Assembly: GCA_017506865.1 (NCBI GenBank)
Contig: JAFCMP010000024.1
Location: 1,426,001 to 1,490,000 of the forward strand
Origin: Tribonema minus
Lineage: Eukaryota > Sar > Xanthophyceae > Tribonematales > Tribonemataceae
Reading direction: 5' to 3'
DNA length: 64,000 bases
Positions 23,371-31,469 of this stretch are shown piece after piece. Below the pieces are notes generated by a model. It saw only the letters and a list, made by a program, of their open reading frames with translations, ran no database searches and was not told the DNA's origin. How positions within the stretch are numbered: position 1 is the first letter of the stretch; each line of letters starts with the position of its first letter. The position numbers were made by a program, and so were the translations under genes.

Positions 23371-26000
23371 CCTAGAAGTGCGCAAGTATGTATGTATGTT
23401 CCATGAGCACCTTCTGAGCGCTGCCAGGCTGGATTTATGCAAACTGCGCCACACGATGATCCCTTTGCAGGTGCTACAGCAAAACCTTATCTGACATAGA
23501 AGCATCACTGCTGCACGCAAATGCAACGGAGAATGCGCAGACATCAACATCATCAGGCAGTTGCAGCAGCAGATGGCTCAAATTTGCGCTGCTTGCATTG
23601 ACATGAACATTTTGCTCTGCAGCACGCACTCCACGCTGATCATGACCGCAGAGCCTGAGGCAAAGCAAGCATGGCATATCTGGTGTTGGAATACTTCAGC
23701 AAGGCCGGACTGCGCTGGCATTGTGACTTGTATGACAATAAGTGCCCATCATACCTGTCAAGGGCCGCAATAGCCATGGTTAACTAAATGGCTCACCTGA
23801 ATCTCAAGCCTGCCCGTGACTGCCTCAATGCGCTCAAACACCGCGCACAGCGCAGAGTAAGGCACTGCCTCCCCTGCCTTCCAGCCACACCCGTCAAGCA
23901 GAGCCTCAATCTTGGTCATCTGCGAAGCAGAGCAGGCAACCCATACGAGCTCATGACTGTCACGGAAGGCACATTGTATGGCGACAATGCATGCCAAAGA
24001 TGCCATATGCAAGGCACTGTAATACCAGCAGGCCACAAGTACACACAGTCAGACATTCTTGTAGTATTGCGCCGTGTCTTACAGTCAGGAGCACACCTTG
24101 CCAAGTTGCTATGCAGCCTATGGAAAAGCAAGGGCGTCATCGGCTTGACAGCACGGGCAACTTTCATGGCAACCGAATGAGCTGGGGTGGTATGTTACAT
24201 GCAACAACTTGCTGAAGCTTTCTGTCTGCAAGCAGGCATGCTGTGCGGCGGCCACAAATGGGAGTACGGCACACATGCAAACCTGTTACATATTCATGAC
24301 CTCCTAGGGGTTCTGGGCCAATGGCAACTCGAACATCCAAAAATGTGTGTGATTTTCCAGTCAGCATGATGTTGAGCAAAGCGCTGAGCAATGACATATG
24401 GTGTTGCTGCTTCTGCAGTGACAGCAGACTGCTGAGCAGATAACATTGTGGCCAGAGACACGCTCAACATGTGTCAGCAATACGGCTCTGTTGGTGTACT
24501 TCCATGTGCATGCATGCGCCAACTAGCCAGCCTCCTTGGGGCCTTCTGTGACCGCAACTTCAAGAGCACTTCACATGCCTGCTGAAAACACGGCTACCCA
24601 ACACACAACATAAAATTGCCCATTCTGTACAACACGCCAAGCTCTCTCACCTTGATCTCAGTGCCCTTCGGTTTGGCGGGCTTCGCCTTGGCGCCCGCCT
24701 TGCCCGACGACGCCTTGGACGACTTGGAAGCCTTGCTGCGAGTCTCCTCCTCCTCCTCCTCCCCTTCCTCCTCCTCCGCCTCCCCCTCGCCTTCCCCGTC
24801 GCTTGCTTCCGCGTCCTCGCCCTCGCCATCGGCAGCCTCAGCGTCAATCACGCTACCCCCCTCTTCGCCCCCCTCGGGCTTCCCGCCCGCTGGCTCCCCC
24901 TCAGCAGCAGCGACTATGTCCTTGCCCCCGTTGTCGACGCCGGCTTTCGCTTTTGCTGCAGCGCCGCCGGCCTTGCCATTGCCCGGCTTCTTCTTCGAAG
25001 TGGCATCGCCCTTGTCCGCTGGTCGGGGTCGTTTTGCCGATGCCTTTGCCGCAGTGGTGAAGGGATTTTTGGTAGATAATGAAGTTGCAGGCGGTGGTGG
25101 CGATGCCGGGGTAGATGCTGCAGTAGCCTTTGAGGGCGGCGCCTCTACTGGTGACTCGGCCGCTTCGTCGTCGGGCGCTTCGTTTGCCGACGCGTCGTCG
25201 CCATCGCTGCAAGCGTGAAGGTAGACACACGTGTGACGAGGGGAAAATTTTTGAGTATATGGCATCGGCCAGAGCAGATGTTGTTGCTGCTGCACTGTGG
25301 CATGTCTTTATTCTCACAGTTAAGACGAGGATCTTTGATCTGCTGTAAATTCATTAAACACCGGCTGCAGGCCTCTATCAATACAGTCCCACAAATACTG
25401 CACAAACCCTGCTCTGAACATGGCATGCGCGTCCCAGAGTGCATGTAGTATGTTGCCCCACCTGTCGCTCTCCACCATGCGCGCGCGGCGTAGGCGCTTG
25501 CCCTTCCTGACAGGCATGTCGTCCTCATCCTCTTCGCCAGCATCATCATCCTCAGCAGCAGCAGCAGCTGGCTTGACTACGGCTGCGGCAGCCTTGGCGG
25601 CTTTTGGCTTGGCCGCTGGTGCAGGCTTCGCAGCAGGGGCGCGCTTTTTCGCTGACTTTGCAGCGGCAGCAGGCCGCTTCTTCTGCACGCCTGGGCTGAC
25701 GTTCTCTGTGGCTGCTTCCACCTCCATTGGGGCAACATCGCCGCTGGCCTTGGCTGATTGAACCTCGGTCTTTGCTGTTGCTGACGACTCTACGGCGCCG
25801 TCATCAGCGACCGCTGGCTCAGCGGTGGCCTTGACCTTACTAAAATCACTGCCACCTGCTGCTGCTGCTGGTTCTTCTGCTGTTGCGCTCTTTTTCTTGA
25901 GGAAGGCGTTCAGTTTGGATTGTTTGAGCCCGCCTTGCTGGGCTGGAGCTGGACCCTTGACACCTTCACCAAAGAAAGAGGTCAGCTTCGCCTGCGGCAT
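5733..26000 (-). CDS. LIG1: DNA ligase I, ATP-dependent (18 exons)
   Basis: Replicative DNA ligase that seals Okazaki-fragment and repair nicks in the nucleus. Exons (complement): 26000-25462, 25206-24651, 23919-23797, 23107-23024, 22495-22427, 21521-21375, 20896-20684, 19974-19834, 19054-18875, 18478-18275, 17562-17518, 16911-16846, 9449-9315, 8956-8793, 7998-7836, 7425-7324, 6913-6828, 5898-5733; together 1060 residues. The N-terminus has a PCNA-binding box (QAKLTSFF, residues 3-10), a second similar box (QSKLNAFL, 27-34) and an acidic, Lys/Ala-rich disordered tail. The DNA-binding domain follows. The adenylation motif EFKYDGER puts the AMP-accepting lysine at 699. Later motifs include [25 protein letters not shown] and IRFPR; the protein ends DDWEL. 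All introns are GT-AG except intron 8 (GC-AG). Intron 12 is 7.4 kb because of a retrotransposon. Exons 5, 7 and 9 have partial tandem copies in adjacent introns. Confidence 0.95.
6090..6463. mobile_element. hAT-type MITE with perfect TIRs and 8-bp TSD
   Basis: A 374-bp non-autonomous DNA transposon inside DNA ligase I intron 17. The left end CAGGGCTAGCGTCTAAACT (6090-6108) is the exact 19-base reverse complement of the right end (6445-6463). Both sides are flanked by the direct repeat TCGATACG (6082-6089 and 6464-6471), an 8-bp target-site duplication. The CAGGG start and 8-bp duplication are the hallmarks of the hAT superfamily. The interior encodes no transposase; it has short inverted motifs and a TTAGGG tract (about 6244-6262). 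The perfect ends suggest a fairly recent insertion. Confidence 0.9.
10193..15490 (+). CDS. Non-LTR retrotransposon polyprotein with restriction-like endonuclease
   Basis: A single 1765-codon frame. Order: a charged N-terminus; a C2H2-type zinc finger (C127, C130, H150, H155); a second Cys/His cluster about residues 182-217; a long Gly/Ser/Arg-rich linker; a reverse transcriptase with motif A (LDLKNAFN, Asp 807), QGDP (about 865) and the catalytic YMDD (902-905); an Ala/Gln/Pro low-complexity tract about 1137-1385; a C-x2-C-x8-H-x3-C knuckle (1545-1561); and an endonuclease-like segment with RMDIVLP (Asp 1614) and MVDVTCFE (Asp 1639). Reverse transcriptase followed by a CCHC knuckle and a PD-(D/E)XK-like nuclease is the layout of R2/CRE/NeSL-group elements, which cut a DNA target and prime reverse transcription there. 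The frame is intact, so the copy may be young. It ends just after a G-run at about 15463, where a frameshift could have altered the last residues. Confidence 0.85.
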   Translation: MKRISWRRREARIANSESAQKCKESDLACAQAQDISTSAADGNGACQQDDGTSGSSRATGDGRAAHKRKRVQNDGWSISDQTGEGEHTGGQSAVKRSRTGHNSLEQQPLMLDDEAGGGGSADPEYKCNLCDLVVKKGMSLLSLQQRLNAHIAAKHQRKHHSGTATTFLERSDLSTSHLQTIYTECALCKNLFHANKTFRVDSSDASAGKHCRKCRPITSPAAVAATLSTTASAAPLAPDASTATATTSLPQQQPACTPIGNPYAKGPAHAQQAPAAQAGGSSSSGSSKRPERGGSSATRGGRGRSGGRGRGNGGRVRSGSNDADISSSRATSGSRTGGGSSSGAGGGSAAGTKDSGAGNGRSSDASSRSGGASNSGSGARTQNGRGGRGSGRSSDSGGRGCGRGGRGGGGGGPRAAGAATAAAAPGPAGAAGGAGGLFTWTISTPAVAAVLDSISLDELCKLQFATTRSLARPRNRRYVGAALENAATHLLAHTMTMFVNAAREPDSAGRVQRLQRSTILHHLMPSLITSTDGAPGITRSDRIRMLARGELDRLVPALLAHARAHRRWRARQQTEAAINAYVLQCMGTRGGLQQAARFLQPKTVAIPDDDCFAAMQSKHPPAAPGEQLHELSGMVDQLVAKAADMPAELSLLQGEGIEPETVAKLIQRASPYSGAGPSGLRYSHLQDALRTSWGRHEFAAVLTRWLQTVMREAARLPDAFWQLHGAGRLTPLAEQQEDGTAKQRPIVCGEVLQRLCTSVYVADRKDFLAELLEPDGQYGVAVSAGAEKAAMAGKLAYELGHWQFMLDLKNAFNMVFVLAAAEWVAAQLPDFLDYFIGTYVRTRPRLLFQHVDGSTRIIMSQRGFKQGDPAAPMLFCGAIAQCLKRFNEAAAAQRARRRMGAYMDDANVRTGACTLTQDDIQAVAQLKQHFAEVGLELNLTKSRALPGRGHVVTDHERQLLQQLGVQLVGDTDENQNRGAVLLGVPVGHSSFVDAWLRREAGAGGAGARFAERCARLTSPRAMFRLLRYCVVPRMTYCLRTIPTTQTAPAAKEWDRVTQWVLEHSMGLQPPGQTWRQFEQSGAHFHLAAHGPALQQARLPTRHGGLGITSACDIADAAYVAGTLQALQPALSGWAGVLQQAAPQAAADNAAEDAATQAAPAAAAAAPAPAASAAATVTAAAAVASGGATAPAAATASAAGRAYGAAIPATHDAAAAGSGAAAAAQAAPAAAAAAAAHGATTPAAAAAAAAAAAPASEAAAAAAAHVAPQVASAASLTAASTAAAAGIGNTAATGPTSLRAAAAPATGAASAGGAATVPAATAAMAVAAANAAGAAPTPAAAATPLAAAATAGGTAAAPAHAAAAAVNSGAARSTPAMLQGAAAAEVARLPLMQTIATAATSLRAATGDKLEHILPPALTPLQQQPPTQQPPLRPTAGGGTGADAACVLDASALQLQCSLKRPNQSALADAVATELADKVEADLQQLPQGTQRTQALARFRSQRHMHSIGMAFLNEPMYSTTASFDGLSWQLAVKRAIGVEEQTAGCKLCGKSPGGTLHARLCQAPRVKAHDTIVHNSVKRATQRLLRQYLKTGLVDEDYTPFLGSAGPPGSRRMDIVLPADAFPVTGYDDPTRHLPLMVDVTCFEAQVASRAAKTAADPERCCRDQEAAKTTHYSGHYDQNCYKLATLAIGSFGSIGEQGRKLLEAVATEYASRMSVPGGARPKALKGIALARLRSALSAALHMAYSGRVMTHMAESRGGGTWRRT
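15586..15743 (+). repeat. Duplicated 3' tail of the retrotransposon
   Basis: Two near-identical segments (about 15590-15645 and 15689-15743) share the core ATCTGGGCTTTTTCGCGCCC followed by TGAGCGAGAATTAATAAAAAGTAC. Each has an AATAAA that could serve for polyadenylation. The stretch between them, with ACATGTACATT, is unrelated. This could be a second 3'-end insertion next to the first, or a duplication during target-primed integration. Confidence 0.8.
15797..16762 (+). CDS. Unrecognised 321-residue ORF with internal 110-residue duplication
   Basis: An ATG-started frame directly downstream of the retrotransposon and still inside DNA ligase I intron 12. About 95 residues of unique sequence are followed by two 110-residue repeats, encoded by a 330-bp tandem duplication. 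Each repeat includes [18 protein letters not shown] and the Trp-rich [13 protein letters not shown] recognise no family. Between the repeats, most nucleotide differences are silent in this frame (about 7 of 10), which points to real coding on the plus strand. The complementary frame is also open over much of the repeat, but there the same changes alter amino acids. It may be part of a mobile element. Confidence 0.35.
   Translation: MRLVWWVGWAAGLAGASTSGPQVMPACVAPSRELQTCGGVSEALAGVRRRDRERLGVLGEQAESAARHGTNHKLLAAVNGNILSGLQPAVSRDLAHQGGDALLSYIAFLSSVSAWRPVTPSAYLYDIGVHVDSHNLQFRAHHGDLGLHENFEMESAWSWVALRRVCLWGESLAALFGIPASVWGTVACGCFVGGDMGGPVNHRPAHQGGDALLSYIAFLSSVSAWRPVTPSAYLYDIGVHVDSHNLQFRAHYGDLGLHENFEMESAWSWVALRRVCLWGESLAALFGIPASMWGTVACGCFVGGDVGGGVWRASFACYIQE
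16079..16738 (+). repeat. 330-bp tandem duplication, two copies
   Basis: Copies 16079-16408 and 16409-16738 match at roughly 97% over the first 315 bases. The period is an exact multiple of three, so the plus-strand frame is kept across both. The right edge lies about 110 bases from exon 12 of DNA ligase I. Confidence 0.95.
19010..19475. repeat. Tandem partial copies of LIG1 exon 9 acceptor region
   Basis: The first bases of DNA ligase I exon 9 and the intron upstream of it (functional copy about 19013-19180) recur at about 19184-19300 and 19324-19475. The shared core on the plus strand is GCCGGCCTCCAGCTTCTCCT, which contains the acceptor and the first codons of the exon. The copies are progressively degraded, and copy 2 still keeps 30 or more exonic bases almost unchanged. 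Confidence 0.85.
20515..20800. repeat. Tandem partial copy of LIG1 exon 7 with its donor
   Basis: About 110 bases from the 3' half of DNA ligase I exon 7 and its splice donor (20684-20790) are repeated downstream at about 20520-20630. The shared part runs from the TCACCTGCTCCGGCAGTTTC donor segment to the GCGCAGCTTGC/GCGCAACTTGC part of the exon. The copy retains a GT donor equivalent but has no matching acceptor, so it is taken as intronic. Confidence 0.85.
20902..20945. repeat. AAGTAC/AAGTGC hexamer array
   Basis: About seven imperfect repeats of CAAGTAC/CAAGTGC lie immediately upstream (minus-strand sense) of the exon 7 acceptor of DNA ligase I, in place of an ordinary polypyrimidine tract. 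Confidence 0.8.
22125..22460. repeat. Tandem partial copy of LIG1 exon 5 with its donor
   Basis: The unit at about 22330-22455, holding the last 30 or so bases of exon 5 plus the start of intron 5, recurs at about 22130-22255. Shared landmarks are GGCACTGCTCTG, TCTCACACCG and GATGGCCTT.ATGAGCAGTG. The downstream copy still reads [10 protein letters not shown] before a GT, close to the true exon end [10 protein letters not shown]. Confidence 0.85.
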
Positions 26001-26179
26001 GCTGAGTCGTACTCGCGAGCGGTCTGCCTTCTGCGATCCCCGCTGCGCCGCTTCTTCTTTGCTGTTTTAGTTGCCGACAAACTTTGGCGGGAACATGTAG
26101 TTGTTTGGCCCCAACTTCAAGCTGCGGTTGAAGTTGTGTTGATGCCTTGAAGTTGTGAGTGATCTGACGAGAGAGCACT
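26001..26179. promoter_or_regulatory. Bidirectional promoter with E2F site
   Basis: Only 179 bp separate the start codons of DNA ligase I (minus) and the thiolase (plus), so both promoters must overlap. The sequence TTTGGCGGGAA at 26083-26093 matches the E2F/DP consensus. DNA ligase I is a known S-phase E2F target in animals and plants, so this site probably ties it to the cell cycle. Three ACTTCAAG/TTGAAGTT-type motifs follow between 26110 and 26156. No TATA box is evident. Confidence 0.7.
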
Positions 26180-29100
26180 ATGGGCAGCCCGGACGATATC
26201 GTGGTGGTGGCTGCTGTCCGCACTCCCATCACCCGTGCCAAGGTGACTGCTGCACGCCTTTCCTGCCTTCCACAGGATTTGCGTCCGACGACGTTCCACA
26301 ATCGCATGTTTCTCCTCCCTCGCCAACGCCGCCGCTGCATTCCCGCCTGTGACTGCTTCTCGTGCGCAGAAAGGTGCGTTCAAGGATACAACCCCGGATG
26401 TGCTGCTGGCGACGGTCCTGCGGACGGTGCTGGAGCGCACGGGCGTGATGGGGGAGGACCTGGGAGAAATCTGCGTAGGCAACGTGCTGCAGCATGGCGC
26501 TGGCGCAGCTGGCTCTCGCATGGCGCAGATGATGGCGGGCATCCCACACACAGTACCCCTCAGCACCGTCAACAGGCAGTGCAGCAGCGGCCTGCAGGCC
26601 GTGGCCAATGTGGCCTCTGGCATTCGCAGTGGCTTTTACGACATAGGGATTGCTGCGGGGGTGGAATGCATGTCTTTGGCGAGCATGAGCGGCTCTGTAC
26701 CTCAGGTGATGTTCATACAAGTTTCAACAAATGGTAGCAATCTCGCTGCGCAACCGCAGCAATATATTCACAGGATCCATTATGAGAGAGAGGCTTGATA
26801 CCTGGCACAAATGAGGCGCCGTTCATCTTGAGAGTGTAGACAACTTCCTTTGTATGCATGCAGCATACGCTTAGGGGGCTTACAGAGTCATCGACAGGCA
26901 AGCGTGCGCCAACATGAGCAGCAGCAGGCAGCATGCTTTCCTATTTGTCAGGAACAGAGACCTGTTGCACGCTAGTCATTTCTCTGCGGCATGCATGCCC
27001 GTAGGTGCAGCAGCAGCACCACCACGATTGCCAGCTGATGAAAGGTGCCCATAGGTTCATGACAGGATGTTTCACAGCGTTGTCATGCTCTTACTCGATA
27101 TGTTTCATTTGAGTTGCAAATGCTTCATGACCGGCATGTAGCCACTTTGCACCACCGTTGCAAGGAACGACTGTGGTTCAATCCTCACATGGACTGAAAA
27201 CAGCAGTACAACATCAACAATGAATCATTTCTTGGGAAAGTGGTGCTTGGAATTCCTGAGGCTGGTCCACGCTGCATAAAGTAATGTTTTGTGTGTTCGT
27301 GCTGGCGGTGCAGACAGGGCCATGCACTGGCAATGCACCGGCATGTGATGCACGCGAATTTTCACCCATGTGGTGCTGTGAACTGGCATGGCCACGTGAT
27401 GCCTCACAGCGCACCCATTGCGCGCGCGCCGCCAGGACGTTGTGCAACCTGTACACCCACTTCATGCACTTCAACTTCAATTGTCATCCAAATCAACACC
27501 CTCTCCTGAGTGCAGCGATCATCGGGCGTACTGGCATGCACAGACCAGGCCTCTGCACGCACATGGGCGCGGCGCATGACAAACGCGAACCTCCTCACCA
27601 ATGTTGTGCCGCAGTTCCTCATGCTACAGTGATGCTCCACAATGCTTATGTATCACTTCAAGTTCACTTTCTTCTGCCCTGTGTGCAGCGGTCGTCACAA
27701 GGCAAACTGGGAAGCGGTCAACACGGTGCGCACTCGCTTTCGCATCCGCCCGCTGACACCTGTCCTATGACCTTAATCGCCTGCATTCACCTGTCCTATG
27801 TCCGGCCGACCACGTCAGGTGAACTGGGACGCGGTGAACGCGTGCCGCGAGGCCAAGGACTGCACCATACCCATGGGCATCACCAGCGAGAACGTCGCTG
27901 CCAAGTACGGCGTGTCGCGCCAGGAGCAGGACGCCTTCGCGGCGGCGAGCCACACCAAGGCGCACACCGCTCAGCAGGCGGGCAAGTGAGTGTAGTAGTG
28001 CGCGGGGAGTCACACGACAGCGTTTGCTGGCTGACAGGGTTGGGGTCAGCATTAGGGCTAGGGTTAGGGTTAAGGTCAGCTGCCAGTAGGTGCGCGGAGA
28101 GTAAGCTGACAGCATTTGTTGGCTGGCAGGGTAACGGTTGGGGTTATGGTCAGCGGGTTAGTGCGCGGAGAGTCCACAGGACAGCGTTTGCTGGTCAGCG
28201 TGAGGGTCAGGGTCAACGGCAAGTGAGTGCGTGGAGAGTCGCACGACAGGTTTGCTGGCTGTGAGGGTTAGAGTCAGGGTCAGCGGCCCGTCAGTGTATG
28301 GAGAGTCACTTTGCATACAACTGTGAGATCATGGATGCGGCGGGTGTGCTGTTGCCTGTTGGTGCGCGGAGGGGGGGCCCTCATTGCGCAGCGCGCCCCT
28401 CGTTCAAGCACTGCGGCGGCCCCCGACAGCATCTCACCCAAGCAGCACAGCACGCGCCAAATCGCGCACTGGCCGCGCCTATACGCGTGGCGCACTCATC
28501 GATACATACCCCTCCATTCTGGCGGCCGCGGCGCAGGTTCCGCGAGGAGATCGTTCCCGTCACCACGTACGTCAAGGACAAGGACGGGGCGCTGGCACGC
28601 GTGACGGTGGACGCGGACGAGGGCATCAGGCCGGGGACGAACGCGGAGGCGCTGGCCAAGCTCAAGGTGGAAACTTCATGTTGAACTTCCACATTCGAGC
28701 CTATGACAGTTGGTTGCTGGCGGGGCCGTGGTCACGCGCCTGACCGCAGTTGGTCTGCGCGCCATGGCTGGATCTTCGCAGAGCGTTCCTGTGTGCGTTC
28801 TCGCCACTGTCAGGTCGCCAGCAGTGTTGCGTGTGTATCACAAAGTGACAGTGTCGGTTTCTGAGTGCAGACTGTTACCCCCGCTGAGTGCGTGCTGAGC
28901 CCTGATGGAGCTTGTCCGGCGCCCTAAGGCGCAGGCGTGCGAGGCATGAGCATGCTCGGGCGCGCGCACGCGGCCAGCTTCCGGCATGTCAGGCGCATGG
29001 CGCAGCGCAGCAGTTGCTTACGGTATGTACGGCTGCTGATCTGCACGCCAAATACCGGCCCTTCACTGCTATGCCCCGACAAACAAAGACCAAGCTCCCG

Positions 29101-31066
29101 CACGTTTCAGCAACGCTGAGTCAGCCAAAAGTGACGCACTTGTCGCGCACAGGAATCTCCTCTCCATGAACAATGAGCTTAGGCGGCGTCCATATCCTCG
29201 CGCGCTCGACACCACCACTCTCTACGCTCACTGATAAACCGACCACCGCTTTCCCTCCACCACGGCCTGCTGCGCGTGCACACTGCTCAGCCGGCATTCA
29301 AGGCCGGCGGCTCCACCACCGCCGGCAACAGCAGCCAGGTCAGCGACGGCGCGGCGGCGGTGCTGCTGGCGTCGCGGCGGCGCGCGGCGCAGCTGGGCCT
29401 CAAGGTGCTGGGCGTCTTTCGCGGGTTTGCGGTGGCGGGCGTACCGCCGGCGGTAATGGGCGTCGGCCCCGCCTTTGCGATCCCCGCGGTGCTGCGGCAG
29501 GTGAGCGTTGCCATGGTTGTGTGGCTACGTGCAAAGCGCTGTTGCGGTCGGCGACGCGCGTTTGTGCATGTGTGTGTGTGTGTGTGTGTGTATGTGTGTG
29601 TGTGAGTGAGTGTGTGTGCATGTGTGTGTTTGATGTGTGCGTGAACAGGGGGAGGGGGTCGGGAGGACTGCGTGCTCGCGCTTGACCTGGCCATGGTTAC
29701 TTGTGGGTGTTGCTGAGCGCGTTCATGTGCCTGGTCGCTATCGTCGTGCGCAAATCGGCGGTGCTGCAGGGTTAGGGTTAGGGTTAGGGCAGCGCTGCCT
29801 GTGCGCGCTTGCGTCATGGCAAGGAGCGCTGCTGTTGTGATGGGCGTTCGGGGGGGGGAGTGGTAGTGGGGCGGGAGTGACTGCTTGTGTGCCCCCTGTG
29901 TCAAGCGCGCCTCGCGCATGCCGCTCGCTTACGATGCGTCAGTTGCCTGCAGAGGTTGCATGACCAGGGGGGCGCTGAAAATGACTTCTCACTCGCCCCA
30001 TCAGGTGCGCACTGCAGTCATATATTGCTGAGCGCACTCATGCGCGCTCGTTGCGCCTTTTGTGCGCCGAACGCCTGCTGATGTATGCCTGGCGCTCGAA
30101 GTTTGTCGGCTGCTCACGGCTGCTGGCGCTGGTTGCGCCTCTTGCGCACTCAACGCCCGCTGATAAACGCCTACATGGCGGTCGGAGGTAGTCGCCTGCT
30201 CACGGCTACTGGCACCCTGTTGCGCGCTGCAGACGGGCGTGTCTAAGGACGACGTCGACGTGTATGAGATCAACGAGGCCTTTGCGTCACAGGCGCTCTA
30301 CTGTATCCGAGAGCTCGGCCTGGACCCCCTGAAGGTATGACTTGTGCTTATGAAGGCCCCAAAGGGAGGCCAGGTCTCTCATGTATGCCCAGGGTTTACT
30401 CCTGTGCAGCAGCCTAGTCTGCACTGCGCCCTAAGCACTGGGACTGAAGGCACTGTACGTCACTTTATCAGGTCATTTGTGCCCTCTGTTCTACTTGAGA
30501 TTGGTGCTTGACCAGTTTGTATAGTTCCCCACTTGCCTCCTGATCTCCATAGCAAGTGCTTGTGACCACTACGTCAACACTGGATGCGGTGCGTGGTCCG
30601 ACTTCCATGGAGCTTTTTCGGCCCTGGGTCACGCTGAGAACACACTGTGCATGCTTCTTTGTTTACACTGGCGTGCTTGCTGCTTTGGCTCTCGGTCACG
30701 CTGAGAACACACCGTGCTTGCTGATGCCGCCGCGCGTGTACCTCTGTGGCACCATTGCGCACCCACATTGTGCTGGTGTCACCATGCATGTGTACCACCA
30801 CGTTACCACGCCTTAATCACATTGCCGCCTGTTCTACTGACACTGCAAAACACCACAACTTTCTGCAGGTCAACCCCAACGGCGGCGCGATCGCGCTCGG
30901 CCACCCGCTGGGCTGCACCGGCGCGCGCCAAGTGGCCACGCTGCTACACGAGCTGTGGCGCACAGGCGGGCACATCGGTGTAGTGTCCATGTGCATAGGC
31001 ACGGGCATGGGGGCGGCGGCCGTGTTTGAGAAGGAGCCGGTGGCGGCAGCGCACAGTCGCCTGTAG
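26180..31066 (+). CDS. 3-ketoacyl-CoA thiolase, peroxisomal type (7 exons)
   Basis: Cleaves 3-ketoacyl-CoA to acetyl-CoA and a shortened acyl-CoA in the last step of fatty-acid beta-oxidation. Exons: 26180-26242, 26370-26705, 27819-27985, 28537-28666, 29291-29500, 30233-30334, 30869-31066; 401 residues. Visible motifs: VRTPITRAK start, [10 protein letters not shown] with the acyl-accepting cysteine, [48 protein letters not shown] with the catalytic histidine, and CIGTGMGAA with the second catalytic cysteine. The order and spacing match the ACAA1/KAT group. The protein ends in Ser-Arg-Leu, a peroxisomal PTS1 signal, and its N-terminus is too short for the PTS2 used by animal and plant thiolases. 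Introns are GT-AG. It is head-to-head with DNA ligase I and converges on the ZMYND12-like gene. Confidence 0.93.
27981..28312. repeat. Tandem ~75-bp repeats copying the thiolase exon 3 donor
   Basis: Four to five degenerate units follow the exon 3 donor in thiolase intron 3. Each has GTGCGCGGAGAGTC and CGACAGCGTTTGCTGG variants plus a GGTCAGGGTCAGC tail, with TTAGGG-like runs mixed in. One unit (about 28218) repeats the exon-end and donor sequence GGCAAGTGAGTG exactly. Confidence 0.8.
29569..29632 (+). repeat. TG microsatellite
   Basis: A TG-dinucleotide tract with a few interruptions in thiolase intron 5, about 70 bases after the exon 5 donor. Confidence 0.9.
30018..30232. repeat. Degenerate ~100-bp tandem repeats before thiolase exon 6
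   Basis: Repeated TTGCGCC, GAACGCCTGCTGAT/CAACGCCCGCTGAT and GGCTGCTCACGGCTGCTGGC segments recur two to three times up to the exon 6 acceptor. The GTTGCGCGCTGCAG acceptor resembles the unit ends. A similar short duplication, GGTCACGCTGAGAACACA, occurs twice near 30626-30713 in the next intron. Confidence 0.65.
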
Positions 31067-31469
31067 TAGCGAGACTGCGTGCGCGTCACCTCTTGAAGTA
31101 CCACTCTTGAAGTGCGCAGCGCTCAGGGCGCGTGGACAGGGGCGGCAGTAACCGGCCTTGGCCCAGCAATTACATGAGCTGCTCGCCCGAGTGTATATAT
31201 AAATACACGATTGCTGACGCATTGTGTCATCGGCACATGTTGAAAGCGTTGAAAGTGCCGCTGCATCCGCATGCATCCGTATGCACCTGAGTGACGATTG
31301 ACCAGGCACCGACACGCAGCAGCGCACTCTCTTCGCACGAGATCACACCACCAACAGTGCTGCGTGGCGCATTCCATTAAGCGAAAACAGGCAAGCGAGC
31401 AGCAGCGGCGCAGACGTCAAAACGGGAAGGCGGCGCTGATATCATTGACAATGTGTACACAGGGGCGCG
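31067..31469. other. Convergent intergenic spacer
   Basis: Spacer between the stop codons of the thiolase (plus) and the ZMYND12-like gene (minus); it should hold both 3' untranslated regions. At about 31191-31208 there is an AT-rich perfect inverted repeat (GTGTAT, 6-base spacer, ATACAC) that could be a 3'-end hairpin or a TATA-like sequence. Two copies of CTCTTGAAGT lie at 31090-31113. Confidence 0.6.

Noticed and set aside
24616..25218. 200-residue plus-strand ORF rich in Ser/Pro/Ala
   Set aside because: It is the exact antisense of DNA ligase I exon 2, whose acidic/Lys-rich tail gives a Ser/Pro-rich shadow; no independent support.
27174..27190. B-box-like GGTTCAATCC in thiolase intron 2
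   Set aside because: No cloverleaf can be drawn around it.
31191..31208. TATATAAATA as a promoter TATA box
   Set aside because: It lies between two convergent genes, so no promoter is expected; the inverted repeat fits a 3'-end hairpin better.
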